From positions 1 through 64,000 of the IMG/VR virus record IMGVR_UViG_3300043470_000217: a DNA stretch of 64,000 nucleotides. One strand, written 5' to 3'. Numbering within the stretch: the stretch's first letter is position 1; the number at the start of each line of letters is the position of its first letter. This document shows positions 29,701 through 39,200 of this stretch, piece after piece. Origin of the DNA: a virus. A program made the position numbers and the translations under genes. The notes beneath the pieces are model-generated. The model had not been told where the DNA came from and ran no database searches. It worked only from the letters and a program-made list of their open reading frames with translations.

Positions 29701-32700
29701 GCATTTGAAGCTAAAGTATTAGATGCTGAAGAAGATAAATCAAATCCAGTAGATTCATTTGAACGTACTGGTAATGACAAATCATTAAAGGAGTTAGCAT
29801 CTAAGCAAGCTTTGTATATGGTTAAGAGTTTATATCAAGTAAACTCAAAAGGAGAGCCTGTTAAGAATAGATTAGGTTTTAATAAGTTAGTTGATTTTAG
29901 TAAAGCATGGAGTACAGTATCTAAGACTTTAATTAATTCTACAAGCTTTGATGAAGTTTATACTAAGCTAATTGAATTAGAAGCTTCTTTTCCTGAAGCT
30001 GCACAATTAATAGTTAAGTTAGGTGATCCATCACAGTCTCAAAATAGTAATGCTAACTTTAAAAGATGGTTAGGATTTACTCAGACATTTAATAAAACTG
30101 TTGTACCAATTACAGAACAAAGGATATCTGTACAAGATGCTGTTGATGATGAGCCTCGTAAAGTATCAACTCTTATTCAAAGAGCCACAAGTGATACTAA
30201 TAAGATTGCTAATACATTCCGTTCTAAGTTTGTAGTTAACCGTGGTAAATATGTAATTAGAAAAAAAGGATCACTACCTATATTAAATATTAATAAAGTA
30301 TTAGAAGATTTTCCTTCAGTAAATAAATACAATGTATTTAAATTCTTGAAAGCAATTGGATTTTATTTAGATAATAATAAAACATTACTTGCTGCTTTAG
30401 AAAACTCAATACTAGACAGAAAAAGTAAAGATACTTTTATTCAGTATGACTATATTATTGAGGCTTTAGAAAAAGCTAAAGAAGATAAAATAATTATTTC
30501 AGATCCTATTAGATTCTTTAGAGATCCTAAATTAGGTAATCAGTCAGGAACCGTAAGTAAACTATTAACCTTGCAGGCAAGATATAGTGCTAGTGATTTT
30601 AATACTAGTATTATGAACCCTGAAGGCAATATGGAGTATGAGACACAGCAAAGAAACTCTTTAAGTCAGATAATAGATGGTTTTAATAAACTAACCAATA
30701 TTAATCAGATGATAGAGGATCCAGAGTTTGAACATCTTAGTGTTTATTATCCAAGTAATAATCCATATGCTAAAAATTCTTATATTATTAAGTCTTTATT
30801 TGATGAAGCTGGTAATAGAAGAAAAGATGTAATCTTAAGTTTAGAGAACTTAAGCGGTATACGTTCAGATTTAAACGGTATTACTGTTGAAGGTATTAAG
30901 ACTAATAAGCTTAACAAGTATGACAAATTCTTATTTGATGTGCATGCTATCATATTAGGTGCAACTCCTGAGTTACCTCGTCATGCTAGTAAAAGTTCTT
31001 CTTTTGGTATTTACATGAGTAAGTACTATACTGAGAATGGTGTAGATAATCTTATCTTATCTATTAAAGATACTGCTAGATATGGACATGATGCAGCTAT
31101 GCCAATGATTCTTAATTACTTATCTGCAGAGTTAGAAAGAATGTGGTATGTAAATAACATACCTTCTTTACAGAATGTAGATTCATTAAAGAAGAATGGA
31201 AATAAGATTGTTGCTTTTGATAGTGTTTTAACAAAGGCTACAAAAGATAAATTGTATAAACTAGTAGAAGATGCTGGTTCTATAGATGATATCACATACT
31301 CTGATGAATTAGAAAAAGATATCTTTAAAGACAGTCTTGCATATTTCTCAGGACAAGTTAAAAACAACTATAAGATCTGGACCAAGATATCAAATGTTAT
31401 GGGTTCTGTATTATTAAGTCCTGAAATTAGGAATAAGATTGCAGAAGAAACTAGAATTGCTAAAGGTTTAGATAAAGGTAATAAGTTTGCTAATGATTCT
31501 CAAGCTCAGTTAGAGTTAGTTAACCAGGTATTTACTTATAATAGTTGGTTTAATAACTATGAGACTCAGTTATTGTATGGTGATGCCTCACAGTTTCTTC
31601 ATGACAAAGAAGAGTTTCATAAGCGTAATGCATCAATTGCATCTACCGGTGAATTCTCAATACTTGACGATTATACAACTAACTATCTGAATGCCACAAG
31701 CAATAATACATATGCTGAATCTATAGGTTTAAACAAACCTATCTTTAAAAGTGATGTAAATACTACAGTGTTAGATGATGCTGAACCTAATTCTGTATAC
31801 TATGATCACTATAAAAAGATTTTATTAGATCAAGGTGTACCAGAAAGTAGAGTAGAAACTATCTTAAAACCTTATAAAGGTATTAAAGAAGGTGATGGTC
31901 AAGGTTGGATTACTTTTGATTTCTACCGTAACTTCTTAAGGTCATTAAACAAGTGGTCAGATGCTCAAGAAGAGTTATATAATCAGGTTATTAATGATCC
32001 TGAATCTGTAGATCCTAAGAAAGTATCTGAGTTCTTTCCAGTACTTAAGGCCAGTTATTATGGTCCATTAAAGACTGAGAAACTTAATGTATCTGGATTA
32101 CATAAGTTTTCATTGATGCCTTTGATTCCTAGTGTTATTAAAGGAACTAACTTAGAGCAATTCCATAAACAGTTAATAGAACAAAATATTGCATATGCAC
32201 TTTATAAGTCAGGCAGTAAGATTTCTACAATTACATTAGAGGATGGTACAATTCCAAAGATGTATACTGATTTGAATAACCGTGACTTGTATACAGGTCC
32301 ATATGCGGTTAATCCAATTAACTTAAACTTCTTTAAGAATCAGTTAGATATTGCACCATACTTTAAAAGCAAAGTAACGTTAGCTTCTCAGTTACGTACA
32401 ATTATTGAGACTAACCTTTATGAAAAAGGTGAACCAATAACTAAAGAAGCTGGTGTTGTTGTTAAGAGATATGAAAAGTCTATTGATAGTTATGTAAAAT
32501 ATTACAAACAAAAGTTATTTAAAGAAGTAGGTTTAGAGTTTAATGCTTCTGGTAAGTTGGTTAAAGGAGATCCTAAAGATCTTATTAAAGCTATTCAGAA
32601 AGAGTTAATTCGTTTAGAAGTTCCTGAACATCAAATGGATATTCTAGATGTTAATGAGGATGGTACTTTGAAGTATGACTTTGATAGTATCATTAACTCT

Positions 32701-35700
32701 AATGCTATTGAAAAACAGTTGGTTGCTATTATTGAAAGAAAGATTGTTAGACCAACAGTTAGAGGAGAACAATTAGTACAAGTATCTAGTTCCGGATTTG
32801 AAAAACCTAGGTTTACAAAACCAACTGATGAAGAGTTATTAAAGTATGGTACAAATGGTCTTGCCTTTTATGATATTGTAAATGGTAAAATTACAGCCAT
32901 GCAAGTTAAAATTGCATTACAAGGAGACTTCTTAAAACTTCTTGCATTAACTCATACAGATGGTAATAAAATACTTACTAGAGAAAGACTTAATGAAATG
33001 CTTAAGGACAATACATGGAAAGAACGCAACGGTGATGCTATCAAAATGATGGGTGTGCGTATTCCAGTACAAGGTCTTAACTCTATTGAATACATGGAGA
33101 TTGCAGAGTTCTTACCTGCAGAAGCTGGTAGTATTGTTATTGTTCCTACTGAATTAGTTGCTAAGTCAGGTGGTGACTTTGATATTGATAAGTTAAGTAT
33201 ACTAATGCCAAACATCAGTATTAGTACTAATGAATTACTTATATTAGAAGAAGAAACTGGTTTAGATCTTTCAGATACTATTAATTTTGAAGCTGGTGTA
33301 ACAGCTGATGATACCAATATAAGAAACATTGAGAATGAGATACTTAAGTCTATGATTGCAATTATGGAACTTAAGGAAAATTTCTTACAACTTATTACAC
33401 CTAACGAAACAGATATTGTTAAACCAATTGCAGATAAGTTAGCCCAGTTTAATAGAGAGTATGATGCTAGAAAAAAGACAGTTAACCAAGATGCATCATT
33501 TAAAACTATATCTCCTACAAGAATATTTGAAACAGAGTACAATCTTTATAAGCACGAGTCTAATAACATTGGTAAAATTACATTAGGTATTGGTGCTGTA
33601 TCAAACAAATACTCAGTTATCTTAAACCGTGTAGGAGCTTATTTAAATAAAACATATTCTTTCCTTGATAACAAAGGAAAGAAAAAGACTGCTAAGAACC
33701 GCATACTCCTTAAACATAATAAGTCTGATAAGCAGATTTCTTTATCTGATTTAAAATCAGAGGATGCTGCGCATTATATTTCAGATGTAATTTCTCAGCT
33801 TATGAATGGTTGGGTGGACATTGAAAAAGATGCATGGGTATTTGATATGAATGCCATCTATGAATTATCACCAGTATTGTTATATATGTTACAAGCCGGT
33901 GTTAATGTAGAGACTGCTGCTTATTTCTTATCTCAACCTATGATCCGGGATTATATTTCTACGTATAGAGTATTAAACGGAATGTATAGCAAGTCTTTAG
34001 ATACAACTGAAGATAGTGCTAAAGGTGCTGGATTCTTAAAGTATAAAGCAAAGAATTATATAATTAATAAGTATGGTATTTTTGATGCAGATCATAAAGC
34101 ACAACTTAAAAAATTAATAAAGGACCCTTTCTTACTTAAGCAATTGTATCAAGCAAACAGTGGAAAAAATCCATTAGGTGGTAGAAAATCTATAACTCCT
34201 GCTGTAGACATTATGGTTAAAGCATATAATGTATTTGCATTATCTGATAAGAACGTAAAAGACATAGTAGAAAATTATGATACTAAAAGTCCTCTAGCTA
34301 AATTATCATTCTTACATTTCTTAGAGATGGAAGATCAATCTAAAGTAATGAGAGAGATTTCTTCTTCTACTAACGTAGATACAAAGAAGTCAGGTAACTT
34401 ATTCCAAGCTAAGAGTAGAATTACTAAGTTAGAAGATTTAGAAGGTGGTGCTAGACTTCCAGAAGAAGTTGTAAAGAAAATACAAGAGCAATCATCTATT
34501 GCACCATTCTTTATTCAGGATTATATCTTAAATCTATTTAAAGATTATTTTCCGCTGAGAGCTAGTGATAAAATAAATGGTTACTTAACTGATCTTATTA
34601 ATACTAACTACAATGAAATCTATGAAACCTATGGTGATGTAGAAAAGTTTGTAGAGTTGTTTAGAAATGATCTGTTGCAGTTTATCATACAGAACAGTAT
34701 TGGTAGTGTAAATATTAACACTGTTAAAGATTACAAAGGATATAGTGTTAGCGATTCTATTGCAGTAGAAAAAGTAAGAGGTCTTAAAAGAAGTGCTGTT
34801 TACTTAGATGGTGTTATATACATTGATAGAGCCAAGCTACGTGATGAGTATAATAAGAAGACTTATTCTAAAGCATCATATGAAGAAACTGGTTTAGCTA
34901 AATTACCTGGAGATAGGCGCACTGATGTAATTCCTTTGTTTACTTCTGAAAAGCAATATGCTGCATTTGTACTTGAAAGAGAATATCTAAGAGGTACAAG
35001 AGAGCAAGGTGATTTAGCTGATGATCTATATGAAAGCTCTTTAGTTGATGATGCTTTAGCAAACATATACAATCTTAAGACTATGTTCTTTGGAAGTAAT
35101 AGTTTTCCAGATAAATATGAAGCTATAAAATCTATTGTAGGAGAAGATAAGTATTTGTTATTCAATTACTTAGTTTATGATTCACAAGCAATTAAGACTG
35201 CTGGTAAAAACACAGTTATTAAGAATTTACGTTTAACCGGTGATGTTAAAGATCCAGATTTCTTAGCATCTTTAAATGCAGAGTTTGAAGAGTTATCAGA
35301 TGTTACAGTAAATAAAGTTTCTGACCCAATGCTTAACAGAGAGATTTCAGAGTTCTTCCAAAAATTATCTGTATACGGATTTATGCAGTCTGGTATGAAT
35401 TCATCATACTTATCATTTGTACCTATTCTTTCTAGTAATAACTTTAAAGATATTATTAAAACTAATATTGAAGAGTTTACTAAAGTGATTGAAGGTGATA
35501 ATGGTAATACTGCATTGTATAGATATAACCAGGTATTTGAAAAGCAAAACTCTAGAAAGAATAATATCAAGTATAGATTTAAAAACTATGTTATAGATAG
35601 CGTTATTAGCAAGATGGGTGATCCTATTCCAAAACTTCCAGAAGGAACAGCTAGTACCATGACTCCTAGAATATATACATTTAAGTATAATAAGATGGGT

Positions 35701-36291
35701 ATTATTGGTTACATAAATAAATACCCCGGACTTATTGGTGTATACAATGGAGCTAAAGATGGTAGCGGTACTAATGTTATTGCTTCTGATACTTATATGG
35801 GTAATACAAATAAAGTAACTGGTACAACTATACCATTACCAATATTTGAATCTTATGTAGGTAAACCTCAGTATTTAAATTCTGCTAATGCTGCTGATAA
35901 CATTAAACTTGTACAAGATAGTATTGCACAACTTCTAGAAATGTATGAAGCTGGTAAGACATTATTGTTTAATCAAGATGGTTATGGTATTTTTAATGAT
36001 GATCCTAACATAGATCGTAATGCATACATGGAGTTATCTAAGGAATTATACTATAACTTTGGATATTTAAATCCTGTTTTTGCACAAGATCCTGACTTTA
36101 TGGAGTATATTTATTCTGTACAACCTATTAATCAAATCTTTGAAGAAGATTTAGAAATTGCTTCTGATCAAAATGATATCATTGTAGAAGAAACAGATGC
36201 TACTATAATTGATGAGAATGCAAAACCAGTTAATACGTATGCCCCTTTAGGATATCCAGAAGTTGAAGATAAAACAAATGATAGTTGCTAG
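26758..36291 (+). CDS. Giant virion RNA polymerase with zincin motif (3,177 aa)
   Basis: The decisive sequence is SGGDFDIDK with D2140, D2142 and D2144, the magnesium-binding loop of the crAss-like phage RNA polymerases, which are single-chain relatives of cellular and RNAi-type polymerases. It is preceded by GVRIPVQGLNS and EAGSIVIVP strands expected of the second double-psi beta-barrel. In the family this enzyme is packaged, injected and transcribes early genes. A separate zinc-peptidase-like motif, HEAWH (H738, E739, H742), lies after a Lys/Ala/Pro linker (about 612-640). The chain is markedly longer than the ~2,180-residue phi14:2 enzyme, so extra domains are fused. Stop is TAG. Polymerase call is firm; peptidase activity is not shown. 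Confidence 0.85.
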   Translation: MNCSLSLPQQQQFYAKVFKDLSVITDNKTPYDLKTYVNDFYEQVVAASKDTSLGLTYVQLLPRIIGTIVNKNPNIRKHFRDNNISTDDVLDLRDSFEDIINVEKYIQVKELTPDKLEQIRKKAGIVSSQLEKASQTDEDLDFQAKHSSGLNTTGQEEEVDADGEFTGEADQDPEKLVTFAFIRSIIDRLEKQNLENANSMTIEASNGTIVKGIYMIPITTYTKTGSAITQLTFATLTKDGYKKLFVNERGNITNVEGEDQAEGSLNPIIDFITPNTINGKRDFIFTGTGETSLAPVDELVERVIKNAALNNLEIPDATVLKKQFEEKRAQEVKLVDKFIRTYISDKTQVLPLSIIGGNSGFSLMADPGTRLSEIKIPGTLDIEFGKNGRTYIKIGKYSNKIQVFPEKTSPELAQNVAKLLADTKVSTAIKFGILEKIYNINDDNFNITYDNTKKKPVMVIYSGKDEVYNSENPELTDEGFIKDVLAGVYINISKENIDGSIQLPDYTSGKLVKRNTPYNTFITRNSKVFVALRNDGSIKFFNPSLQYEFTVDALEQMYPTEKKDDNIELAKELYKEILAGKMVTEMTVAQQAIANKYITPELKIEVEEEIAESKKPATTVKPKAKAKPKTVVKNQNVNTAPSGFKGKLDMDLIDEINKSLKRAGFETVNSTPEQIEEIKNWYSSLEVMVDGEKVKLSTLIPVKEAFALTNSDVLGTFTSSGITLFTKAGNKDYTTLYHEAWHAFSQLLLTQEQKQELYNSVRKGVKSLANATDKQVEEYLAEDFRGYVLSEGKKILVKPNENIFEKLWRIIKTFFTGQTDIVDPTVVPLVKELYDNLRLGNLFEYQYSVDNMQFGKLYRGIDPLNEEEPGISLAYSNLINESIDGAFSEIIESSGLNVSAIYTDPRALNFLYNSTKDYFQQVLDETIARVENDPEGTDTVDRNNIQILEYAINNFGDFNEVLKGTEKNGVIAYHRQKSKYLAFEAKVLDAEEDKSNPVDSFERTGNDKSLKELASKQALYMVKSLYQVNSKGEPVKNRLGFNKLVDFSKAWSTVSKTLINSTSFDEVYTKLIELEASFPEAAQLIVKLGDPSQSQNSNANFKRWLGFTQTFNKTVVPITEQRISVQDAVDDEPRKVSTLIQRATSDTNKIANTFRSKFVVNRGKYVIRKKGSLPILNINKVLEDFPSVNKYNVFKFLKAIGFYLDNNKTLLAALENSILDRKSKDTFIQYDYIIEALEKAKEDKIIISDPIRFFRDPKLGNQSGTVSKLLTLQARYSASDFNTSIMNPEGNMEYETQQRNSLSQIIDGFNKLTNINQMIEDPEFEHLSVYYPSNNPYAKNSYIIKSLFDEAGNRRKDVILSLENLSGIRSDLNGITVEGIKTNKLNKYDKFLFDVHAIILGATPELPRHASKSSSFGIYMSKYYTENGVDNLILSIKDTARYGHDAAMPMILNYLSAELERMWYVNNIPSLQNVDSLKKNGNKIVAFDSVLTKATKDKLYKLVEDAGSIDDITYSDELEKDIFKDSLAYFSGQVKNNYKIWTKISNVMGSVLLSPEIRNKIAEETRIAKGLDKGNKFANDSQAQLELVNQVFTYNSWFNNYETQLLYGDASQFLHDKEEFHKRNASIASTGEFSILDDYTTNYLNATSNNTYAESIGLNKPIFKSDVNTTVLDDAEPNSVYYDHYKKILLDQGVPESRVETILKPYKGIKEGDGQGWITFDFYRNFLRSLNKWSDAQEELYNQVINDPESVDPKKVSEFFPVLKASYYGPLKTEKLNVSGLHKFSLMPLIPSVIKGTNLEQFHKQLIEQNIAYALYKSGSKISTITLEDGTIPKMYTDLNNRDLYTGPYAVNPINLNFFKNQLDIAPYFKSKVTLASQLRTIIETNLYEKGEPITKEAGVVVKRYEKSIDSYVKYYKQKLFKEVGLEFNASGKLVKGDPKDLIKAIQKELIRLEVPEHQMDILDVNEDGTLKYDFDSIINSNAIEKQLVAIIERKIVRPTVRGEQLVQVSSSGFEKPRFTKPTDEELLKYGTNGLAFYDIVNGKITAMQVKIALQGDFLKLLALTHTDGNKILTRERLNEMLKDNTWKERNGDAIKMMGVRIPVQGLNSIEYMEIAEFLPAEAGSIVIVPTELVAKSGGDFDIDKLSILMPNISISTNELLILEEETGLDLSDTINFEAGVTADDTNIRNIENEILKSMIAIMELKENFLQLITPNETDIVKPIADKLAQFNREYDARKKTVNQDASFKTISPTRIFETEYNLYKHESNNIGKITLGIGAVSNKYSVILNRVGAYLNKTYSFLDNKGKKKTAKNRILLKHNKSDKQISLSDLKSEDAAHYISDVISQLMNGWVDIEKDAWVFDMNAIYELSPVLLYMLQAGVNVETAAYFLSQPMIRDYISTYRVLNGMYSKSLDTTEDSAKGAGFLKYKAKNYIINKYGIFDADHKAQLKKLIKDPFLLKQLYQANSGKNPLGGRKSITPAVDIMVKAYNVFALSDKNVKDIVENYDTKSPLAKLSFLHFLEMEDQSKVMREISSSTNVDTKKSGNLFQAKSRITKLEDLEGGARLPEEVVKKIQEQSSIAPFFIQDYILNLFKDYFPLRASDKINGYLTDLINTNYNEIYETYGDVEKFVELFRNDLLQFIIQNSIGSVNINTVKDYKGYSVSDSIAVEKVRGLKRSAVYLDGVIYIDRAKLRDEYNKKTYSKASYEETGLAKLPGDRRTDVIPLFTSEKQYAAFVLEREYLRGTREQGDLADDLYESSLVDDALANIYNLKTMFFGSNSFPDKYEAIKSIVGEDKYLLFNYLVYDSQAIKTAGKNTVIKNLRLTGDVKDPDFLASLNAEFEELSDVTVNKVSDPMLNREISEFFQKLSVYGFMQSGMNSSYLSFVPILSSNNFKDIIKTNIEEFTKVIEGDNGNTALYRYNQVFEKQNSRKNNIKYRFKNYVIDSVISKMGDPIPKLPEGTASTMTPRIYTFKYNKMGIIGYINKYPGLIGVYNGAKDGSGTNVIASDTYMGNTNKVTGTTIPLPIFESYVGKPQYLNSANAADNIKLVQDSIAQLLEMYEAGKTLLFNQDGYGIFNDDPNIDRNAYMELSKELYYNFGYLNPVFAQDPDFMEYIYSVQPINQIFEEDLEIASDQNDIIVEETDATIIDENAKPVNTYAPLGYPEVEDKTNDSC

Positions 36292-36293
36292 TT

Positions 36294-39200
36294 ATGAGTA
36301 AGTGTAGATTAGATATACAAAATGACGTATTAAAAACGTACAAGAAAGCATTAGCTAAAGAGGTTGGTCAATTTTTATCTCCAACTGATAGTTTAAGTAC
36401 ATTTTATGTAAATGCCGAAGGTAATACACAAGTAGGTTCTGCAGCTATTGCAAAAGCTGTATTAGAATTAAACCAATATTGGAGAACAAATATGGCTGAG
36501 TTTATTACTTGGGATGGTGACTCTAGAGTATTTGTTAATCCACCTAAGTATGTTGTAGATCATTATTGGGAAGTATATAAAAAGAATAATGATATAACTG
36601 AAGAAAGTCCGGAGTATTACCGTGTTGGTGATGAAGACTTTTTAAATAGCTTATTTCCTTCTGTAGAAATACAAGAAACAGCTAAAGCTCAAGAGATAGC
36701 AACTAAGTTTGCTAATAATCTAGCAGCTCAGACAGGTATCAATTATAAAATGATATCTCCTGAAAAAGCTTCTGAGCTTACAAAAGATACAACTGCTCCC
36801 TGGAATGGTGAACCAGCTTTCTATTATCAAGATACTGTATACTTTATTGAGAATGGATTTAAATTAAATCAAGTATTACATGAATATGCTCACCCAATTG
36901 TTAGAAGTTTATACTTAAACAATTATGATTTATTTAATAATCTATATAATCAGATTATCAGTACTGAAGAAGGTGCAGCAATTGTAAATACGGTTACTGA
37001 ATTATATCCTGAATATGCTATAACTGATCCAAACTTTGCCCAGGAAGTATTTGTAAGAGCTTTAGAACAAGCAGCTGTACAAAAAGCTAATAAGATATCT
37101 TCTAGCACCGGATTTAATTCTTTTATTTCTAATCTATTATTTGCAATTAAGCAGTTAATAAGAAAAGTATTTGGTAAAGGTGTTAAGGTTGAAAAGTTAT
37201 CTGTAGATACTACATTAGATCAATTAGCAGATATGTTAGTTGGTGAGAACTTTATTCTTACAACTGAAGTTATTACACCACAAGATCTAGTTTTATACTC
37301 AAAGAATAATAAAACTCTTTATGCTGATTTAGATAAAGTAAATACTGATGCCCTTGTACAAGTAGTCAATAGATTCTTTTCTAATTCTAAATCTCAATTA
37401 AGCAGAATTAGAACTAATAAAAACTATTCTGACTTTGTAGATACCATTACAACTGAGTCTGGACGTTCTATACTTAAAGATATTGTAGATAATTTACGTG
37501 TTGCTGAAACCACTACAGTAGATGACAAAGTAAAGAAATTTAAGGATGATATAGATAAGAGAGAAAAACAGATTGTTTCACTTGTAAGAAGCTCATTACA
37601 AACAGATGTATTATTAGATAGAATAGTTGATAAGCTTTCAGATATGCAAAGTATGTCTGATACAAAAGAGGTTATCAATCAGACTTTCTACTATGATATC
37701 TTATTACGTAACTGGAACAAGTTTATACAAGAGACTATTAATGGTTTAACAGATTCTGGATTACGTACAGATAGTTCTTTATTTGCATTGTTTTCTAGAA
37801 TGTCTAAGAAAGCAGAACAAGCCGATAGACTTATTAATAATATCTATAAGAAAGGTGTTGGTGGAATTTTAACAGAACAGATAGAACCACTAGCTAAAAA
37901 CGTAGATAAATACTTTACTGATAAACTTGATCTTCTTAAATCTAAGAATGCTCCTCAAAGAGAAATAGAGAAAGTAAAAGCAGAGTGGGAAAGATTAAAA
38001 CTAAACCGTGCTACAATTGATGATTACTTATCAGGTATGCGTGGTGATGTAAATGCTTTATCTGCATATGTAGAAAGTTTTGCCAGCTCACCAGATCCTA
38101 TCATATCAAGCTTCTCTGTATTTTTAGATAATGCATATACAGATGTAGAATTAAAAGCTAAGAAGAATAAGGATGATTTCTTGAATGATCTTTTACCTGC
38201 ATTAAAAGAAGCAGGATACTCTGATAAGAATATATCTGAGCTAATGCAAGAACTAACCTTTGAAGAAGAAGTAGTTATACGTGATAGAGATGGTAACGCT
38301 AAAACATTTAAGAAGTTAGTATTACTTAATCCATTTAAAGCTTTTGAAAAAGTTATTAGTCAGTTTCAATTTGATATTGAAGATGCTAAGAGACTTGGTG
38401 ATATAGAAAAAGCTAGATTACTTAATAAGCAGTTCAGACAATTCTCTCGTGACTATATGCATGATGAGTTTGTACCTGAGTTTTATACTAAAGAAAAGAT
38501 CTATGATTCTGAATTAGGTTCTGTTATCTATCAAAGAAAGCAAGACATCTTAGCTGATATTGCTGATATAGATCAGAGAGTATTTGAAGATCTTACAGAG
38601 GAAGATGCATTTGAAGAAAAGAAAATACTTTGGAAGAAGTATAGTCAGTTAGCTTCTCTGCGTGATGAAGCCGGTAAATTAAAAACTGGTGATGAGTTAG
38701 AGATGGCTAAGATTGAAAAGCAGTATAGAGATGAGTCTAGAAAGTTCTATGAATGGAAAGAGATAACCGGTTTATTTGAGTTTAAATTAAATCAGTTTAA
38801 ACAAGACTTATTAGATCAAGGTCTTACCGTAGACTCTGAAGAGTTTAAAGATAATGTCAATGACTGGATAGATGCTAATACAAGAGTTTCTATTAAGTCA
38901 GAGTTCTATGATAAGAAGCAAGCTATCTTAACAAAGATTAAAGCTATTACTGATACACTTCCTGCAAATGTTGCTAGTAAAGTTGAACAAGGAAAGTTAT
39001 GGGAAGAGTTAATTGATATTGTTATTGGTTTTAGAGATGATGATGGTCAACCTGTAGGATCAGAGATGTCTGAAGAAAGACTTAAACGGATTAAAGAACT
39101 TCAAGAAGAGATCTTAAAGATTAAGAATAACATGGCCACATTTAGTGGTTTAAGTAAATTGCAGTTTGAAAGATATCTAGAGCTTGCAAAACTAATCAAG

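Noticed and set aside
32952-33542. A 196-codon open frame on the minus strand opposite the RNA polymerase gene.
   Set aside because: It covers the conserved DFDIDK region in antisense and its composition follows from that strand.
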